8,277 nt of DNA, taken from positions 1 to 8,277 of the forward strand of contig CALJAE010000161.1 of the NCBI GenBank assembly GCA_938028175.1, in the 5' to 3' direction. The stretch is from an uncultured Acidimicrobiales bacterium. Lineage in GTDB: Bacteria > Actinomycetota > Acidimicrobiia > Acidimicrobiales > SZUA-35. The notes under the pieces were generated by a model. That model saw only the letters and a program-made list of their open reading frames with translations, did no database searches and was not told where the DNA came from. Below, piece after piece: positions 6,884-8,277 of this stretch (position 1 is the stretch's first letter; every line of letters begins with the position of its first letter). The position numbers were made by a program, and so were the translations under genes.

Positions 6884-7300
6884 ATGGCAGTTACTGATGC
6901 TAATCCGCCACTACCAGAATTTCGGGACGACTATCTTTTAGTTGAGGTTGACAAAGATTACTTAGCTGCTGCCGTCAAGCCTAAGCAGTTTATTCACATT
7001 GATCAGTCTGAATGCATAGCTTGCGAAGGCTGTGTCGACATTTGCCCTTGGAAGTGCATTCACATGCAGACTGTCGATGTTGTTGAGGAGAGCTTCGGTG
7101 TAGTAAAGCCGGGCGAAGACCCAAATGATGCCTTTGTGTTTACGATTGACGACGATGTTTGCACAAGGTGTGCTCTTTGTGTGGACCGTTGTCCAACTGG
7201 TGTGATCATTCTTGGGAAAATCGAAGAGCCAAAAGGTGGCGGAGACCTTCATCAGCGCACCACAACTTATGGCTACGGATATGGCATGAGGCTGGGGTGA
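6884..7300 (+). CDS. 2x[4Fe-4S] ferredoxin-type protein of the cytochrome bc operon
   Basis: The 138-residue soluble protein has two complete CxxCxxCxxxCP motifs: Cys44, 47, 50, 54 (CIACEGCVDICP) and Cys93, 96, 99, 103 (CTRCALCVDRCP), each able to share ligands for a [4Fe-4S] cluster as in bacterial ferredoxins. An extra Cys58 follows the first motif. The motifs are further apart than in small clostridial ferredoxins, with an acidic insert of about 35 residues, and there are extensions of about 40 residues at the N-terminus and 30 at the C-terminus. The tail RTTTYGYGYGMRLG resembles the end of the preceding protein. There is no signal peptide, so it should act in the cytoplasm. It lies between an unknown membrane protein (3-base gap) and cytochrome b (65-base gap). 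It probably moves electrons to or from the membrane complex. It is not a Rieske protein: no CxH motifs are present. Confidence 0.92.
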   Translation: MAVTDANPPLPEFRDDYLLVEVDKDYLAAAVKPKQFIHIDQSECIACEGCVDICPWKCIHMQTVDVVEESFGVVKPGEDPNDAFVFTIDDDVCTRCALCVDRCPTGVIILGKIEEPKGGGDLHQRTTTYGYGYGMRLG

Positions 7301-7365
7301 TTTGTGTGAAATCTTTGCGACGAAAGTTACAAACTATCTCTCTACAAAGTAGGATCTCAGGTTAG

Positions 7366-8145
7366 ATGACCACTAATCAGCAGTCGACAAAAACAGTCGC
7401 AGAACGAGCCGGAGATCTTGTCGATACGGTACAGGGTTCACAGGTTTGGGAATCAATTTTTAGGCCGGGCTCCGTATTCAGGAAGGGCTACACAGACAGC
7501 CCACGTAATCGCAGCTACGTAATTATGAACAGCGTTCTCTACCACCTTCATCCAGTGAAGGTTAAGCGTCACGCTGTAAAGGTCAGTTACACACTTTGTT
7601 TAGGTGGACTTAGTTTCTTCTTGTTTATTTTGTTGACTGTGACCGGCATCTTCTTAATGTTCTTCTACACGCCAGATGCCGCTAGGGCATACACCGACAC
7701 CCAGACCATTATTTCTGAGACAACGCTTGGCTTAATGCTTCGAAATATGCATCGTTGGGCAGCCCACTTAATGGTCATTTCTGTTTTCTTGCATATGGCA
7801 AGAGTGTTCTACCACGGCGCATATAAAGCACCGCGTGAGTTCAACTGGGTTATTGGTGTAATCCTGCTGACCCTTACGCTTCTCCTTTCCTTCACTGGCT
7901 ACCTACTTCCTTGGGATCAGTTGGCTCTATGGGCTGTAACTGTGGGAACCAACATGATGGGCTTCACACCAGTCATTGGTAATGAGGTGCAGTTCGTATT
8001 GCTCGGTGGTTCAGTTATTGGCTCAGAGACTTTGCTGCGTTGGTACGTTTTGCATGTCCTATTTGTGCCGTTCGTAACGGTGATCTTCATGGCGATTCAC
8101 TTCTGGCGAGTTCGTAAAGATGGCGGCATCTCAGGACCACTATAG
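7366..8145 (+). CDS. b6-type cytochrome b, quinol:cytochrome c reductase N-terminal subunit
   Basis: This is the four-helix heme-bearing half of cytochrome b, as in cytochrome b6 or Bacillus QcrB. The two heme b ligand pairs are His129/His143 (spacing x13) and His230/His245 (spacing x14, the b6-type spacing). The quinol-site region GYLLPWDQLALWAV lies at 178-191, and the protein ends HFWRVRKDGGISGPL, close to the end of b6. Cys78 in YTLCLGG aligns with the b6/QcrB cysteine that binds an extra c-type heme. Helices lie near 76-101, 130-150, 161-181 and 225-247. At 259 residues it is longer than b6 (about 215) owing to an N-terminal extension of about 45 residues. The PEWY-bearing subunit IV half is absent and should be encoded downstream. 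The start is ATG at 7366, with AGGAT ten bases upstream. The next gene starts 2 bases after its stop. Confidence 0.95.
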   Translation: MTTNQQSTKTVAERAGDLVDTVQGSQVWESIFRPGSVFRKGYTDSPRNRSYVIMNSVLYHLHPVKVKRHAVKVSYTLCLGGLSFFLFILLTVTGIFLMFFYTPDAARAYTDTQTIISETTLGLMLRNMHRWAAHLMVISVFLHMARVFYHGAYKAPREFNWVIGVILLTLTLLLSFTGYLLPWDQLALWAVTVGTNMMGFTPVIGNEVQFVLLGGSVIGSETLLRWYVLHVLFVPFVTVIFMAIHFWRVRKDGGISGPL

Positions 8146-8147
8146 AT

Positions 8148-8277
8148 ATGACAGATATCCCAGAACATCTAAAGAACCGAGCAAAGGCTGCTAAGGCAAA
8201 GGCTGAGGCGAAGACCCAAGAGTCTGCTGACGATGGTGGCTCTTCTGTAGATACGGCTGCCGCTGCTGCAGCAACTG
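8148..8277 (+). CDS. Partial gene: N-terminus paralogous to the operon's cytochrome c (runs off right edge)
   Basis: The frame opens at ATG 8148, two bases after the cytochrome b stop, and continues 43 codons to the edge. The visible start MTDIPEHLKNRAKAAKAKA matches the first 19 residues of the divergent cytochrome c (IPEHL, then Lys/Ala-rich), followed by an Ala, Ser, Asp and Glu-rich stretch ending in a run of six alanines. No domain is visible yet. By position it is expected to encode the missing subunit IV half of cytochrome b, a cytochrome c, or a fusion of both as in Bacillus QcrC. The shared N-terminus favours a protein with the same kind of cytoplasmic tail followed by a membrane helix. 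Identity remains open. Confidence 0.85.
   Translation, partial: MTDIPEHLKNRAKAAKAKAEAKTQESADDGGSSVDTAAAAAAT

Noticed and set aside
7306..7365. Small GTG-started frame of 19 codons ending directly before the cytochrome b ATG
   Set aside because: It could be read as a leader peptide, but it has no ribosome site, no regulatory codon run and no hairpin, so it is probably chance.
1..8277. Mobile elements, CRISPR arrays, tRNA or rRNA genes, phage genes
   Set aside because: No transposase or integrase motifs, no regularly spaced repeats and no tRNA-like cloverleaf were seen; the window looks like ordinary core and envelope genes.

Overview
The window looks like a piece of a bacterial chromosome of middling GC, most likely from an actinobacterium of the Acidimicrobiia type. 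That placement is inference. It rests on a b6-type menaquinol:cytochrome c reductase, a Q/P-rich tail in front of a membrane anchor, GTG starts, one strong leaderless-type promoter, and acidic exported domains. No mobile element, CRISPR array, rRNA or tRNA is visible, and gene density is high.

Left part (1-3745, minus strand): three genes read leftwards as a probable operon. First is a lipoprotein of the PQQ-dependent glucose/sorbosone dehydrogenase family (2255-3745). Next is a small four-helix membrane protein of unknown function. Last is a large membrane-anchored exported protein with an internally duplicated outer domain, which runs off the left edge. A short divergent region (3746-3851) separates this operon from a GtrA-like membrane protein (3852-4340).

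Middle part: the GtrA-like gene converges, with only 5 bases between stop codons, on a ten-helix EamA/DMT transporter (4346-5245, minus). Upstream of the transporter on the same strand is a membrane-anchored monoheme cytochrome c (5311-6168, minus).

Right part (6425-8277, plus strand): a tight respiratory operon diverges from the cytochrome c gene across a 256-base control region that holds a 14-base palindrome. It encodes a three-helix membrane protein of unknown function, a 2x[4Fe-4S] ferredoxin, a b6-type cytochrome b, and the start of another protein cut by the right edge. The cytochrome b has all four heme-ligand histidines plus the cysteine expected for a covalently held extra heme. The cut protein begins with nearly the same residues as the divergent cytochrome c.

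Together the right half suggests a quinol:cytochrome c oxidoreductase. Quinol would be oxidised by the b subunit, electrons would pass to membrane-bound cytochrome c, and a 4Fe-4S ferredoxin is encoded where a Rieske gene might be expected. The ferredoxin link is the most unusual part, but the Rieske and subunit IV genes may lie just beyond the right edge.
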